Source: DASWIG01 sp965371445
Lineage (GTDB): Bacteria > Acidobacteriota > Thermoanaerobaculia > Multivoradales > J023
Assembly: GCA_965371445.1 (NCBI GenBank)
Contig: CBDUYN010000044.1
Location: 1 to 56,326 of the forward strand
Length of the DNA: 56,326 bases
Reading direction: 5' to 3'
A program made the translations under genes and the position numbers. Shown one piece after another: positions 1 to 9,881 of this stretch. The first letter of the stretch is position 1, and the number at the start of each line of letters is the position of its first letter. The notes below the pieces were generated by a model. That model worked only from the letters and a program-made list of their open reading frames with translations, did no database searches and was not told the DNA's origin.

Positions 1-142
1 GGCCGGATTCCAGGGAGGTCTCCGGCTGCAAATCCAAGCTCGGGCCGGATTTCAGAGAGGTCTCCGCCGGCAAATCCAAGCTCGGGCCGGAGTCCAGAGA
101 GGTCTCCGCCGGCAAATCCAAGCTCGGGCCGGATTTCAGAGA
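1..142. repeat. 42-bp tandem repeat, 3+ copies
   Basis: Units lie at 1-41 (left copy incomplete at the window edge), 42-83 and 84-125, with a partial unit at 126-142. Units 2 and 3 differ at only two or three positions. The array probably continues to the left. It encodes the 14-residue repeats of the minus-strand protein. Confidence 0.9.
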
Positions 143-229
143 CGCCTCTGGCTTCTTCTTCTTCTCCTTGCGGCCGTGGCGACGACCCTTGCTCACCTCC
201 TTGCGCAACGAGGGCGGCAGCCTCTCCAC
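1..229 (-). CDS. 5' part of a repeat-containing protein (runs off left edge)
   Basis: I do not recognise the family. Reading leftwards, a basic stretch (RKEVSKGRRHGRKEKKKK) is followed by at least three tandem copies of a 14-residue unit close to SLKSGPSLDLPAET, and the frame is still open at the window edge. The DNA repeats are 42 bp and multiples of three, so the frame is kept, and codon differences between units (K or D, P or Q) suggest the protein is translated. The start is uncertain: a GTG at 229 has a GGAG a few bases upstream, and a second in-frame GTG is at 196. It is divergent from the ATPase gene that follows. The low-complexity, Lys/Arg-then-repeat organisation could be a surface or scaffold protein, but nothing shows its function. 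Confidence 0.45.
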   Translation of the reverse strand, partial: MERLPPSLRKEVSKGRRHGRKEKKKKPEASLKSGPSLDLPAETSLDSGPSLDLPAETSLKSGPSLDLQPETSLESG

Positions 230-276
230 CAGCTCCGGCGGCCATCGGCTTGCGGGAGACCTGGTATGCTGGCGGC

Positions 277-1878
277 GTGGCACGTTTCTTCAACACCGCC
301 GGGGTCTGCGAGCCGCGTAGGCACTACATGTTGCCGCCACGGCGACGCCTTCCGGACGTCGTGACGTTGATCGACGAGGTGGCATACTTCGTCGTCCATG
401 CCCCGCGCCAGTCGGGCAAGACGACCTGCTTCCACCACTTGGCCCGGGAGCTCACTGCCGCGGGGCGCTACGCCGCGCTGCTGACCTCCTGCGAGACCGC
501 CCGGACGGCCGGCGGTGACGTCGACCGCGGCGTCAAGGTGGTGCTTTACGCTCTCTTCGAAGACGCCCGCAGAGACCTGCCGGAGGAGCTGCGTCCCGAG
601 CCCCCGGAGACCGTCGCTTCGGTTCCGGGCGAGATGCAGCTCCACCGCTACCTCGCAAACTGGTGCGAGCGCTCACCGCGTCCCGTCGTCCTCTTCCTCG
701 ACGAGATCGACGCTCTCTCCGGCAAGACCCTGCTGGCCGTCCTCCAGCAGCTGCGTGCCGGCTACCGGAGCCGGCCGGAGGGCTTTCCGAGCTCCCTGGC
801 CCTGATCGGCCTGCGCGATGTCCGCGACTACAAGGTGCGCGACGTCCCGGAGGTCCCGGATCCGGTGGTCCGCGAGATGGAGGAGAGCTTGGGGACGTCG
901 TCGCCGTTCAACATCAAAGTCGAGTCGCTGACCCTGCGCAACTTCACGCCCGAAGAGGTGGCGGAGCTCTACGGCCAGCACACGAAGGAGACCGGGCAGG
1001 TCTTCTCGGCCGAGGCGACGGAGCTGGCCTACGGCCTCACCCGCGGCCAGCCCTGGCTGGTCAACGCCCTGGCTCGCCAGGTGGTGACGCGCGAGGCGCC
1101 GGAGGCGTCGACCGAGGTGACGGCGGAGCACGTCGAGAAGGCCAAGGAGGCTCTCATCCTGCGCCGGGACACCCATCTCGACTCGCTCGCCCACCGCTTG
1201 ACCGAGCCCCGGATCCGGCGGGTGATCGAGCCCATCGTGGCGGCCGAGTTCCCGGAGGAGGAAGTGCCAAAGGACGACATTGAATTTGTCCGCGACCTGG
1301 GCCTCGTGGCGCCGGGCCCCTCCGGTCTCGCCATGGCCAATCCGATCTACCGTGAGGTCGTCCCGCGGGCGTTGACGTCGTCGACCGAGCTGTACCTGCC
1401 GGTAGACGAACGGGCCTACGTCCTGGCGGAAGGCCGTCTCGACTTCGACCGCCTGCTCGACGACTTCGTCGCCTTTTGGCGTGAGCACGCCGAGTCCTTC
1501 CTGAAGCGTCAGCCGTACTCGGAAGCGGCGGCGCAGCTCGTCTGCATGGCCTACCTTCAGAGGATCGTCAACGGGGGAGGCTATATTGATCGGGAGTACG
1601 CCGTCGGCAGCGGCCGCATCGACCTCTGCGTGCGCTGGCCTCTGCCGGACGGCCCGCGCCAGCGCTTCGCGCTTGAGCTCAAGGTGTGGCGCGACGGCCG
1701 GCCCGACCCGGTGGGCGAGGGTCTCCGTCAGCTCGGGCGCTACCTCGAACGCCTGGGCCTCGACGAAGGGACGCTCGTCCTTTTCGACCAACGCGAGACG
1801 GCGCTGCCGTTCCCCGAGCGCGGTAGCCGGGAGACCAGGACGGTCGACGGCCGAGACGTCCTCGTCCTGCGGCTTTGA
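277..1878 (+). CDS. AAA+ ATPase with C-terminal PD-(D/E)XK-like domain
   Basis: About 533 residues. The N-terminus reads RFFNTAG..RHYMLPP, followed by a P-loop (HAPRQSGKTT) and a Walker B (VVLFLDEID), typical of the stand-alone AAA ATPases often annotated ATP-binding protein or AAA-like domain protein. The last ~110 residues contain GRIDLCVRW followed by FALELKVW, an arrangement like the D...ExK core of the PD-(D/E)XK nuclease fold. The family occurs scattered in genomes; a role in defence or DNA transactions is proposed but unproven. I chose GTG 277 because family members begin just before the FFNTAG motif; a TTG at 250 would add nine residues. It is divergent from the repeat protein and has no obvious operon partner. 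Confidence 0.85.
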   Translation: MARFFNTAGVCEPRRHYMLPPRRRLPDVVTLIDEVAYFVVHAPRQSGKTTCFHHLARELTAAGRYAALLTSCETARTAGGDVDRGVKVVLYALFEDARRDLPEELRPEPPETVASVPGEMQLHRYLANWCERSPRPVVLFLDEIDALSGKTLLAVLQQLRAGYRSRPEGFPSSLALIGLRDVRDYKVRDVPEVPDPVVREMEESLGTSSPFNIKVESLTLRNFTPEEVAELYGQHTKETGQVFSAEATELAYGLTRGQPWLVNALARQVVTREAPEASTEVTAEHVEKAKEALILRRDTHLDSLAHRLTEPRIRRVIEPIVAAEFPEEEVPKDDIEFVRDLGLVAPGPSGLAMANPIYREVVPRALTSSTELYLPVDERAYVLAEGRLDFDRLLDDFVAFWREHAESFLKRQPYSEAAAQLVCMAYLQRIVNGGGYIDREYAVGSGRIDLCVRWPLPDGPRQRFALELKVWRDGRPDPVGEGLRQLGRYLERLGLDEGTLVLFDQRETALPFPERGSRETRTVDGRDVLVLRL

Positions 1879-1908
1879 CGCCTGCCCTGGACCGGGAGGG
1901 AAGGCGAG

Positions 1909-1932
1909 CAGGCGGGACGCCTGCGCTCCCAG
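1909..1932. repeat. Dispersed CAGGCGGGACGCCTG hairpin element, copy 1
   Basis: A six-base inverted repeat (CAGGCG/CGCCTG) around GGA is followed by CGCTCCCAG. A near-identical element lies at 9856-9879. Both sit just 3' of genes, so they may act in transcript termination or be a repeat family of this genome. Confidence 0.6.
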
Positions 1933-1993
1933 CGGGGTTTCGTCCTCGATTCGGTTGCGATAGGCTAGCGTGAAACCTTCGAGGGTTCCACAG

Positions 1994-2548
1994 ATGGACC
2001 GTCTAGCAGAGCTCTCCCACCAGATTCCTTACAGTAACTACGTCGCCCTCGCCGTAGGCGTGGTCGTCCTGCTCGCCGGACGCAAGCTCTACTGGCTCGC
2101 CACCGGTGGGCTGGGCTTCGTCATCGGCCTCTACCTGGCCAGCCGCTATATGACGACGGCCTCGTACTGGGTCGAGGTCGGCGTGGCGCTCGCGGCCGGT
2201 ATCGCCGGAGCCTTTCTGACGGTGCTGGCGCAGAAGGCGACGATCGCCCTGGCGGGGATCGTCCTCGGCGGCGTCGGCGTCTACACCCTCTGCCTGCCCT
2301 TTGCCGCGGACCTGGCGACGGGGATCTGGTGGCTGGCCATCCTGGGCGCCGTCCTCGGCTTCTGCTTCGCGGCCTTCCTCTTCGACGCGGCGGTCATGGT
2401 CGTTTCCTCGATCGTCGGCGCGGTGCTCATCCTGGGCAGCGTAGAGCTCCCGAAGCTCTACGAGACCTGGGGCTTCCTCGTACTCTTCTGCGTCGGGACC
2501 ATGGTCCAGTCGCGCCAGAAGGGCGTCAAGAAGTCCGACGAGGACTGA
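1994..2548 (+). CDS. Multi-pass membrane protein (TMEM198/DUF4203-like)
   Basis: About 184 residues with roughly seven hydrophobic helices (for example YVALAVGVVVLLAGRKLYW, GLGFVIGLYLA, ALAGIVLGGVGVYTL, AILGAVLGFCFAAFLFDAAV) and a charged C-terminal tail (QSRQKGVKKSDED). The alternating glycine-rich helices and size fit the TM198/DUF4203 group of integral membrane proteins, whose function is unknown; this assignment is from overall character only. ATG 1994 is preferred over an in-frame GTG at 1970, because the extra residues precede the natural amphipathic start. It is a single gene between the ATPase and the hexosaminidase, with about 60 bp to the latter. Confidence 0.7.
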   Translation: MDRLAELSHQIPYSNYVALAVGVVVLLAGRKLYWLATGGLGFVIGLYLASRYMTTASYWVEVGVALAAGIAGAFLTVLAQKATIALAGIVLGGVGVYTLCLPFAADLATGIWWLAILGAVLGFCFAAFLFDAAVMVVSSIVGAVLILGSVELPKLYETWGFLVLFCVGTMVQSRQKGVKKSDED

Positions 2549-2607
2549 CGCTTTAGAAAACGAATCAAGCCAAACCGGCCCCGCCGGGGCCCAGGAGGAT
2601 GGACTCG

Positions 2608-4323
2608 ATGTCGAGCTGGATGAAAGGTAGCGTCTTCGGAGCGGCCGGGCTCCTTTGCGGCATGGGAGTCGCGTGCGCCACACCGCCGGATACCAAGGCC
2701 GCACGCTCTCACCTGATCCCGTGGCCGCAACACGTCGAGCCCGGCCAAGGCGAGCTACGCCTTGGCGCCGAGACCCAAATCGTGCTCTCCGACCCGGGCA
2801 ACGCCGAGCTGCGCTCGATCGCCGAACGCTGGGCCGCTCCCCTGCGTCGCGCCTCGGGGCTGCCGCTTGCGATCGCCGAAGAGGCCGCCGGCAAGGACGC
2901 GGCCGGCGAGATCCGCTTCGTGCTCACCGGCGAGGACGGCGGCGCCCCGGAAGGCTACACCTTGAGTGTCACGAAGGAAGGCGCGACGCTTCGCGCCGCG
3001 CGTCCGGCGGGGCTTTTCTACGGCGCCTGGACGCTCAGCCAGCTCCTGCCGCCGGAGGTTCTCGGCGACGAGCCGGCGGATGGCCGCCCCGCGGATGGCC
3101 GCCCCGCGGATGGCCGCCCCGCCAAAAGCGTCGACTGGAAGCTCCCCGTCGTCGAGATCACGGACGCGCCGCGCTTCGGCTACCGCGGCATGCACCTCGA
3201 CGTCGGACGCCACATGTTCCCGCTCGAATTCGTCAAACGCTACGTCGACCTGATCTCGATGTACAAGATGAACACCTTCCATTGGCACCTGACCGAGGAC
3301 CAGGGGTGGCGCATCGAGATCAAGAAATATCCGAAGCTCACCGAGATCTCCGCCTTTCGCAAGGAAACGCAGGTCGAGAAAAACCGCGAGCCTTACGTCG
3401 GCGACGGCAAACGCTACGGAGGTTTCTACACCCAGGACGAGGTACGCGAGGTCGTCGCCTACGCTGCCGAGCGTTACGTCACGGTGATCCCCGAGATCGA
3501 GATGCCGGGGCACTCCTCGGCGGTGCTCGCCGCCTATCCGGAGCTCGGCTGCACGGAAGAGCCCGTCGAGGTGGCGACGCGCTGGGGCACTTTCGAGGAC
3601 ATCTACTGTCCGAGCGAGGAAACGTTTCGTTTCCTCGAGGACGTCCTGACGGAGGTGATGGAGCTTTTCCCCAGCCGCTACATCCACGTCGGCGGCGACG
3701 AGGCGCCGAAGAAGCGCTGGGAAGAAAGCGAGCTCCCGCAGGCGGTGATCGAGCGCGAGGGTCTCGCCGACGAGCACGAGCTCCAGAGCTACTTCATCCG
3801 CCGCATCGAGGCCTTCCTCCTGAAAAACGGCCGGCGCTTGATCGGCTGGGACGAGATCTTGGAAGGGGGACTGGCACCGGAAGCGACCGTCATGTCCTGG
3901 CGCGGCATGGACGGCGGCATCGCCGCCGCCCGGCAAGGCCACGACGTCATCATGACGCCGACGAGCCACGTCTACTTCGACTACTACCAGAGCGATCCGT
4001 CGGAAGAGCCGCTCGCCATCGGCGGCTTCACGCCGCTGGAAAAAGTCTACGACTTCGAGCCGGTGCCGCCGGAGCTCACGGCCGAGGAGGCCCAGCACGT
4101 CCTCGGGGCGCAGGGCAACGTCTGGACCGAGTACATGAAGACCAGCGACTACGTCGAGTACATGGTCTTCCCACGACTCCTGGCCCTCTCGGAGGTCGTC
4201 TGGTCGCCCCGCGAGGAGCGCAACTGGATGGCGTTCAAGAGCCGCCTGCCCGGGCAGCTCCGGCGGCTGGACCGGCTCGGCGTCAACTATCGTCCGCCGG
4301 AGGGGACTCCCGTCAGGCGATGA
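2608..4323 (+). CDS. GH20 beta-N-acetylhexosaminidase, lipoprotein/exported
   Basis: Hydrolyses terminal beta-linked GlcNAc/GalNAc from chitin oligomers, glycoproteins or peptidoglycan fragments. It has an N-terminal hydrophobic signal ending in a possible lipobox (GVACA), a GH20b-like N-domain with IVLSD, then the TIM barrel: FGYRGMHLDVGRH, NTFHWHLTEDQGWR, PEIEMPGHSSA, and the catalytic pair in HVGGDEAP (Asp364-Glu365 counted from ATG 2608). An AGGAGG at 2593-2598 is nine bases before ATG 2608 but abuts ATG 2599, so 2608 is the likely start. Residues around 157-171 are a low-complexity ADGRP insertion between the two domains. The final codons and the TGA coincide with the beginning of a kinase-gene remnant, so the native C-terminus may have been lost. 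Confidence 0.93.
   Translation: MSSWMKGSVFGAAGLLCGMGVACATPPDTKAARSHLIPWPQHVEPGQGELRLGAETQIVLSDPGNAELRSIAERWAAPLRRASGLPLAIAEEAAGKDAAGEIRFVLTGEDGGAPEGYTLSVTKEGATLRAARPAGLFYGAWTLSQLLPPEVLGDEPADGRPADGRPADGRPAKSVDWKLPVVEITDAPRFGYRGMHLDVGRHMFPLEFVKRYVDLISMYKMNTFHWHLTEDQGWRIEIKKYPKLTEISAFRKETQVEKNREPYVGDGKRYGGFYTQDEVREVVAYAAERYVTVIPEIEMPGHSSAVLAAYPELGCTEEPVEVATRWGTFEDIYCPSEETFRFLEDVLTEVMELFPSRYIHVGGDEAPKKRWEESELPQAVIEREGLADEHELQSYFIRRIEAFLLKNGRRLIGWDEILEGGLAPEATVMSWRGMDGGIAAARQGHDVIMTPTSHVYFDYYQSDPSEEPLAIGGFTPLEKVYDFEPVPPELTAEEAQHVLGAQGNVWTEYMKTSDYVEYMVFPRLLALSEVVWSPREERNWMAFKSRLPGQLRRLDRLGVNYRPPEGTPVRR
3076..3120 (+). repeat. Three perfect 15-bp tandem repeats inside the GH20 gene
   Basis: The unit GCGGATGGCCGCCCC occurs at 3076-3090, 3091-3105 and 3106-3120 without mismatches. 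It encodes repeated ADGRP in the linker between the N-terminal domain and the catalytic barrel. Perfect identity suggests recent slippage expansion; its length is a multiple of three, so the frame survives. Confidence 0.9.
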
Positions 4324-4560
4324 CACCGGCCTACGCCAGCCCGGAGCAGCTGGAGGGAGAGCCCATCACGACGGCGAGCGACATTTTCTCCCTGGGAGTG
4401 CTCCTCCACGAGCTACTGACCGGTGAGCGGCCCGAGGCCTCCGGGCTGTGCTATCTGCTTCCGGCGACCTGCCTGGAGAGGCCGCAGCCAAAAAGGCGAA
4501 GCTCGACGGCGTGCTGGAGAAGATCTCCCGTCAGGGCTCTTGAGAGCCGGCGACTCCTCC
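4313..4560 (+). pseudogene. Remnant of a Ser/Thr kinase gene (C-lobe)
   Basis: From about 4313 the DNA matches the activation-loop/C-lobe part of the kinase at 6028 onwards: both encode AMTPAYASPEQL, PITTASD and FSLGVLLHELLTGERP. Similarity fades after about 4490, and no N-lobe, catalytic loop or upstream coding part is present. It is in a different frame from the GH20 gene it abuts. It is a decayed duplicate or relic of a second kinase gene, not a functional gene. Confidence 0.8.
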
Positions 4561-4682
4561 CGGCAACTTGCGCGCTGCGGGCGGGTCGGGCTGGTTTTTT
4601 CGAATCCGGATAAACAAACGGATCGTACTCCTACTAACACGAGAACGGGCCCTTGACGATCCGGTGTTTGGGAGGAGAAGCC

Positions 4683-5291
4683 ATGCATGCTGGTATCACG
4701 GACTTCCTGTCCCCCTTGGAGCCAAAGCGGGGCTCACCGAGCGAGATCACCCAGATCCTCTTCGACTGGAACCGCGGCGTCCCCGACGCGCTCGACGCGC
4801 TCGTGGCGCGGGTCTTCGCCGACTTGCGCCGCATCGCCGGCAACCTGATGAAGGGCGAGAGAGCGGACCACACGCTCGAGCCCACCGCGCTCGTCCACGA
4901 GCTCTATCTGCGCCTGAGGGGCCAGCGCAAAACGGAATGGGAGAACCGGGCGCAATTCTTCTCCTTCGCGGCACAGGTCATGCGCAAGGTCCTTGTCGAC
5001 CACTCCCGCCGTCACCAGGCCGAGAAGCGCGGCGAGGGGGCTCCCAAGAAGAGCCTGGAAGAAATCCTCGAGCTTCCCGAGGACCTCGACGTCGACCTCG
5101 TACGGCTCGACGAAGGCTTGCAGGACCTCGCACGGCTCGATCCCCGGCAGAGCCGGATCGTCGCGCTGCGCTTCTTCGCCGGTCTTTCGGTCGAGGAGGT
5201 CGAGGAAGTCCTGGGTTGCTCGCGGGCGACGGTCATCCGCGAATGGCGGACCGCAAAGCTGTGGCTCCTCGACTACCTGCGGCAAGATTGA
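4683..5291 (+). CDS. ECF-type sigma factor (Sig-70_X6 / TIGR02999-like)
   Basis: About 202 residues. It directs RNA polymerase to a dedicated promoter set. Region 2 is visible (ALVARVFADLRRIAGNLM, TALVHELYLRLRGQ, FFSFAAQVMRKVLVDHSRR), as is region 4 with a helix-turn-helix (RIVALRFFAGLSVEEVEEVLGCSRATVIREWRTAK). These strings are typical of the Sig-70_X6 group seen in Acidobacteria, Planctomycetes and Xanthomonads. ATG 4683 follows GGAGGAG at 4671-4677; an upstream TTG at 4653 lacks this. The kinase gene starts 16 bp after the stop, a conserved pairing in which the kinase may regulate the sigma factor (known association, mechanism inferred). No separate anti-sigma gene is visible. Confidence 0.92.
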   Translation: MHAGITDFLSPLEPKRGSPSEITQILFDWNRGVPDALDALVARVFADLRRIAGNLMKGERADHTLEPTALVHELYLRLRGQRKTEWENRAQFFSFAAQVMRKVLVDHSRRHQAEKRGEGAPKKSLEEILELPEDLDVDLVRLDEGLQDLARLDPRQSRIVALRFFAGLSVEEVEEVLGCSRATVIREWRTAKLWLLDYLRQD

Positions 5292-5307
5292 CGGAGAGAC
5301 CCCGCGC

Positions 5308-6393
<1,086 letters not shown>

Positions 6394-6600
6394 TCTGCCA
6401 AGAAACCGGTCCCTCGATGATCCCTTTCGATGTCGCGCTGCGCATCTAAGTCAGAAGAAGGCAAGCACGAATCCGTGCCTTGGCCAGAAGAACCTCTTGC
6501 GCTCGGAAAAGGAGTCCGGGCAGCCAGATTCAGGATTTGATCGAGATCGAAGCGCCACCGGCGTGTCGAGACCTGGATTCACTCATCTAAGGAGAACACC

Positions 6601-9600
6601 ATGAGACACAAAACGAAGTTTTTCCTTTCAGCTCTCGCTGTCTTTACCGTCCTCACGAGCCTCGGGGCTCAAGCTCTGGCGGAGCCCGGGGACGGCCCGG
6701 CCCAACTCGCCGAAGGGCCGCCGCCGGTCACCGAGCTCATCGTTCTGCTCGCGGCGGGGGAACAGGCCCTGAAGCCCGAGGAGGCGGTGGAAGGCTTGAG
6801 CCGAGGTCAGGGCCTCGATCCGGCTTTCTACGCCGGCAATCCGAAAAGCGCACGCCTGGCTCTGACCCACCGGGCCCAGGGGAAGGCTCGGGAGCGGCTC
6901 CTGGCCCATCCGGAAAGTCCCCGAGCCCGCCTGGAGAGGTACGTGGTGGTCGAGTACCCGGAGGGCGCCAACCTCGACGCGGTGATGACAGCCCTCGCTG
7001 GTCATCCCCACGTGCTCCACGTGGAAAAAAACCTCTCCTTCTCCCTTTCGATCACGCCGATCGATACGTATTACCTCGAACAGTGGTCCTTACCCGCCCT
7101 CAATCTGTTCAATGGTTGGGATCGCGCCAAGGGGCACTCCTATATCGGATTGATCGACGTTGGCTTGCAGGTGAGCCATCCGGACCTGCGGGCTCACTCG
7201 GTGTATACGGAACGTACCATCACCGGGGATGACGGAACGCCGAAAACCATCTGCGAGTATCAGGCGGGTCCTTTCGAAGGGGGCAACTTCCGTCCGCAAT
7301 TCTCCTGGGATTTCTTCGAGGGGGATTGCAACATGGATTCCAACGACCCGTTCAAGCCTAGTGGTTTTCTCGGCCACGGAACCCACGTCGCCGGCATTGT
7401 GGGCGCGACCACGAACAACAGCCGCGGCATCGCCGGGGCGTGCTGGGACTGTAGCGTGATGATGACCAAAGCCGGGCAGAGCTCCATCCCTTACAACAAT
7501 GCTGCCGACTCTCTGACGTTTCTGGTCGACAAGGGTGCCCAGGTGGTCAGCATGAGTTGGGGAGCGGACAATACGACCTGCACGTCCCCGGGGTTATCGA
7601 TGCTCTGCCAGGCGTTGCAATACGCCGAGGATCGGGAAGTGCTTCTGACGGCTTCCGCCGGCAACGACAAAAAAGACATCCGATTCCCAGCCGCCGACAC
7701 ACGGGTGATGTCCATCGGCGGCCTTGAGGCGGACGGTTCGTTCTGGGATGAGGCGAACAACGGTGGTTGCCCTTTGAGCGGCACCACCGAGTGCGGCTCC
7801 AACTTCACGTTGACCCCGGGTTCCGCAGCCCAGGATCTGGTCGCTCCGGCACGTCAGGTGCTCTCCTCTATGTACGAGGGCCACGATTGGAATCTCGGCC
7901 TGGGCTGCGGCGACAGCACCCACCCGGCCTTTGGCTACGGTCTGTGCACCGGAACGTCGATGGCCTCACCCTACGCAGCCGCCCTGGCTGGTGTGCTGCG
8001 CTCGATCAACCCGTTGCTCGACAAGAGCGAGATCCGCGACGCCCTGATCAAGAATGCCGACCGAGGACACCTCACCCAGCCCGATCCGAAATTCGGCTTC
8101 GGCGTGCCCGACACCGCCGCCTCGGCCGACGCCGTCCTCGGCACGGCCGCAGGCCAGGTGATCGCGAATCGCCTGACCCCGCTCTTTGCCCTCTACAGCA
8201 ACGATGCCCAGACCCACCTTCACACCACGGTGCCTCAGATGGCCTCCGCCGCGTACCACGACAGCGAGGTGGGCTTCCTCACCCGGTTCACACAATCTCC
8301 GGTGACACCGCCGACGACGCCCGATTACTTCCGTTTTCCGGACGTTCCCTGTTCCATCGGTCCGTGTGACAACGAGCCCCGGGCGTCCGTCTACGTCTTC
8401 ACCGCTGACCAGGAGCCCTTCCCTGGAGCACCGCCGCTCGTGCCCCTTTACCGCATGAGCTACGACGAGCCTTGGAACGGCAATCTCAAGAACCGTTCTT
8501 TCTTCTATACCACCGAGATGGTCGGCGTCGAGATTTTCAAGGGAGTGGGTTACGAGCTCGACGGCATCGAGAGTTACATCTTCTCGCGGTGTACCCCGGA
8601 GCCGAGTTGCATCCCGCCCGGCGCCGTGCGTCTCTACCGGCTCTACAACCTGACGCGCGACGACTACGCGATCTTCCCGGAATCCGAGGAGCAGACCTTC
8701 CGCAACGCCGGCTACATCTCCCAGGCGAGCCTCAACGATTGGATCGGCTACGTTTACCCGAACGTCGACAGTGACTTCGACGACGTGATCGACGGTTTCG
8801 AGACCCTGATCGGTACCGATCCCCAGCTCTTCGACAGCGACTGCGACGGCCTTTCGGACGGCGCCGAGGTGATCGTCTACGACAGCAACGGCTACGGCGA
8901 CCCGCTCGACGGCAGTTGCTCGTCGGTCGTCGGCGAGGTGGGCAAAGTCACCAACCTCACCCACGCTCCTCAAACGGTGACCTTGAGCCGCTCTTACTCG
9001 AATCCGGTGGTCATCGCCCAGCCTCCCAGCCAGAACGGTAGCCATACCTCTGTGGTGCGAATCACCAACGTAAGCTCCTCGAGCTTCACCTTCTACATCC
9101 ACGAGGCGCCGAACATGGACGGTGCCCACACCACGGAGACAGTGAGCTACCTGGTCGTCGAGGCCGGTAGCTGGAAGCTGGCGAACGGCACCGAGCTCCG
9201 GACCGGAAAGCTTAACACCTCGGCGACGGTCGGCCGGCGCATCACCAATCAGTGGGTCACCCTCGGCTACGGCAGCACGTTCCCGGCGGCGCCGGTGATC
9301 TTGAGCCAGGTGCAGACGAATAACGACCCGAGTTGGGTCAAGACCCGTAACAGGAGCGTCACGACCTCCTCCTTCCAGGTGGCCCTGGAGAAAGAAGAGG
9401 TGAGCCTGCTCACCCATCCGACGGAGACCATCGGCTGGGTGGCGATCTCTCCGGGCAGCGGCACCTGGAGCGGCCACCCGTACGTGGCCTCCCGGACGGG
9501 AAACGCGGTGACCGACGCCTGGTACCCGATCTCGTTGAAAGGGAGCATTGCCACCCCCCACTTCCTTGCTGCCATGTCGACCTATGACGGGGCCGACAAC

Positions 9601-9753
9601 GCGGAGCTACGCTATAGAAATCTGGCCAGCAGCTCCGTGGAAGTGCGCGTCGAGGAGGACACCACCAATGACGCGGAAGTGGCACACACCACCGAGGTGA
9701 TCGACTACCTGGTCGTCGGCAACGCTGGCACCCTGGAGGCGAGCGCCAACTGA
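6601..9753 (+). CDS. Secreted subtilisin-like (S8) protease with DUF5648-like and C-terminal repeat domains
   Basis: 1050 residues. Signal peptide MRHKTKFFLSALAVFTVLTSLGAQALA; an inhibitor-I9-like propeptide (RLERYVVVEYPEGANLDAVM...VLHVEKN); catalytic triad Asp186 (GLIDVG), His259 (GHGTHVAG) and Ser453 (GTSMASP). After about residue 510 there are DUF5648-like repeats (FALYSNDAQTHLHTT, PLYRMSYDE...FFYTT, RLYRLYN...DYAIFP), an acidic thrombospondin-type-3/calcium-like stretch (DSDFDDVIDGFETLIGTDP, DSDCDGLSD), and three C-terminal units each ending in a motif like HTTETVSYLVVE, HPTETIGWVAIS, HTTEVIDYLVVG. This suggests a large extracellular protease with adhesive tail. A clear AAGGAG lies upstream of the ATG. 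Confidence 0.92.
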   Translation: MRHKTKFFLSALAVFTVLTSLGAQALAEPGDGPAQLAEGPPPVTELIVLLAAGEQALKPEEAVEGLSRGQGLDPAFYAGNPKSARLALTHRAQGKARERLLAHPESPRARLERYVVVEYPEGANLDAVMTALAGHPHVLHVEKNLSFSLSITPIDTYYLEQWSLPALNLFNGWDRAKGHSYIGLIDVGLQVSHPDLRAHSVYTERTITGDDGTPKTICEYQAGPFEGGNFRPQFSWDFFEGDCNMDSNDPFKPSGFLGHGTHVAGIVGATTNNSRGIAGACWDCSVMMTKAGQSSIPYNNAADSLTFLVDKGAQVVSMSWGADNTTCTSPGLSMLCQALQYAEDREVLLTASAGNDKKDIRFPAADTRVMSIGGLEADGSFWDEANNGGCPLSGTTECGSNFTLTPGSAAQDLVAPARQVLSSMYEGHDWNLGLGCGDSTHPAFGYGLCTGTSMASPYAAALAGVLRSINPLLDKSEIRDALIKNADRGHLTQPDPKFGFGVPDTAASADAVLGTAAGQVIANRLTPLFALYSNDAQTHLHTTVPQMASAAYHDSEVGFLTRFTQSPVTPPTTPDYFRFPDVPCSIGPCDNEPRASVYVFTADQEPFPGAPPLVPLYRMSYDEPWNGNLKNRSFFYTTEMVGVEIFKGVGYELDGIESYIFSRCTPEPSCIPPGAVRLYRLYNLTRDDYAIFPESEEQTFRNAGYISQASLNDWIGYVYPNVDSDFDDVIDGFETLIGTDPQLFDSDCDGLSDGAEVIVYDSNGYGDPLDGSCSSVVGEVGKVTNLTHAPQTVTLSRSYSNPVVIAQPPSQNGSHTSVVRITNVSSSSFTFYIHEAPNMDGAHTTETVSYLVVEAGSWKLANGTELRTGKLNTSATVGRRITNQWVTLGYGSTFPAAPVILSQVQTNNDPSWVKTRNRSVTTSSFQVALEKEEVSLLTHPTETIGWVAISPGSGTWSGHPYVASRTGNAVTDAWYPISLKGSIATPHFLAAMSTYDGADNAELRYRNLASSSVEVRVEEDTTNDAEVAHTTEVIDYLVVGNAGTLEASAN

Positions 9754-9855
9754 CGGTGGCTCGTGACGACGCTTGGCGTGGTCACTCTTCCCGGCGCTCT
9801 GCGTCGTCTGGAAAGACGACTCGGAGCGTCGGGCCCGAGTCGCGACCAGACAATA

Positions 9856-9879
9856 CAGGCGAGACGCCTGCGCTCCCAG
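9856..9879. repeat. Dispersed CAGGCGAGACGCCTG hairpin element, copy 2
   Basis: Same element as at 1909-1932 with one change in the loop, followed by the identical CGCTCCCAG. It lies between the convergent protease and bipA stops, so it could serve as a bidirectional terminator. Confidence 0.6.
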
Positions 9880-9881
9880 CC

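Noticed and set aside
2655..4613. Open frame of 652 codons overlapping the GH20 gene
   Set aside because: Arg-rich shadow of the GH20 frame. Only its 3' part is meaningful because it is in frame with the kinase remnant.
7966..9561. 531-codon minus-strand frame within the protease gene
   Set aside because: Antisense shadow; the sense strand has intact catalytic motifs and domain repeats.
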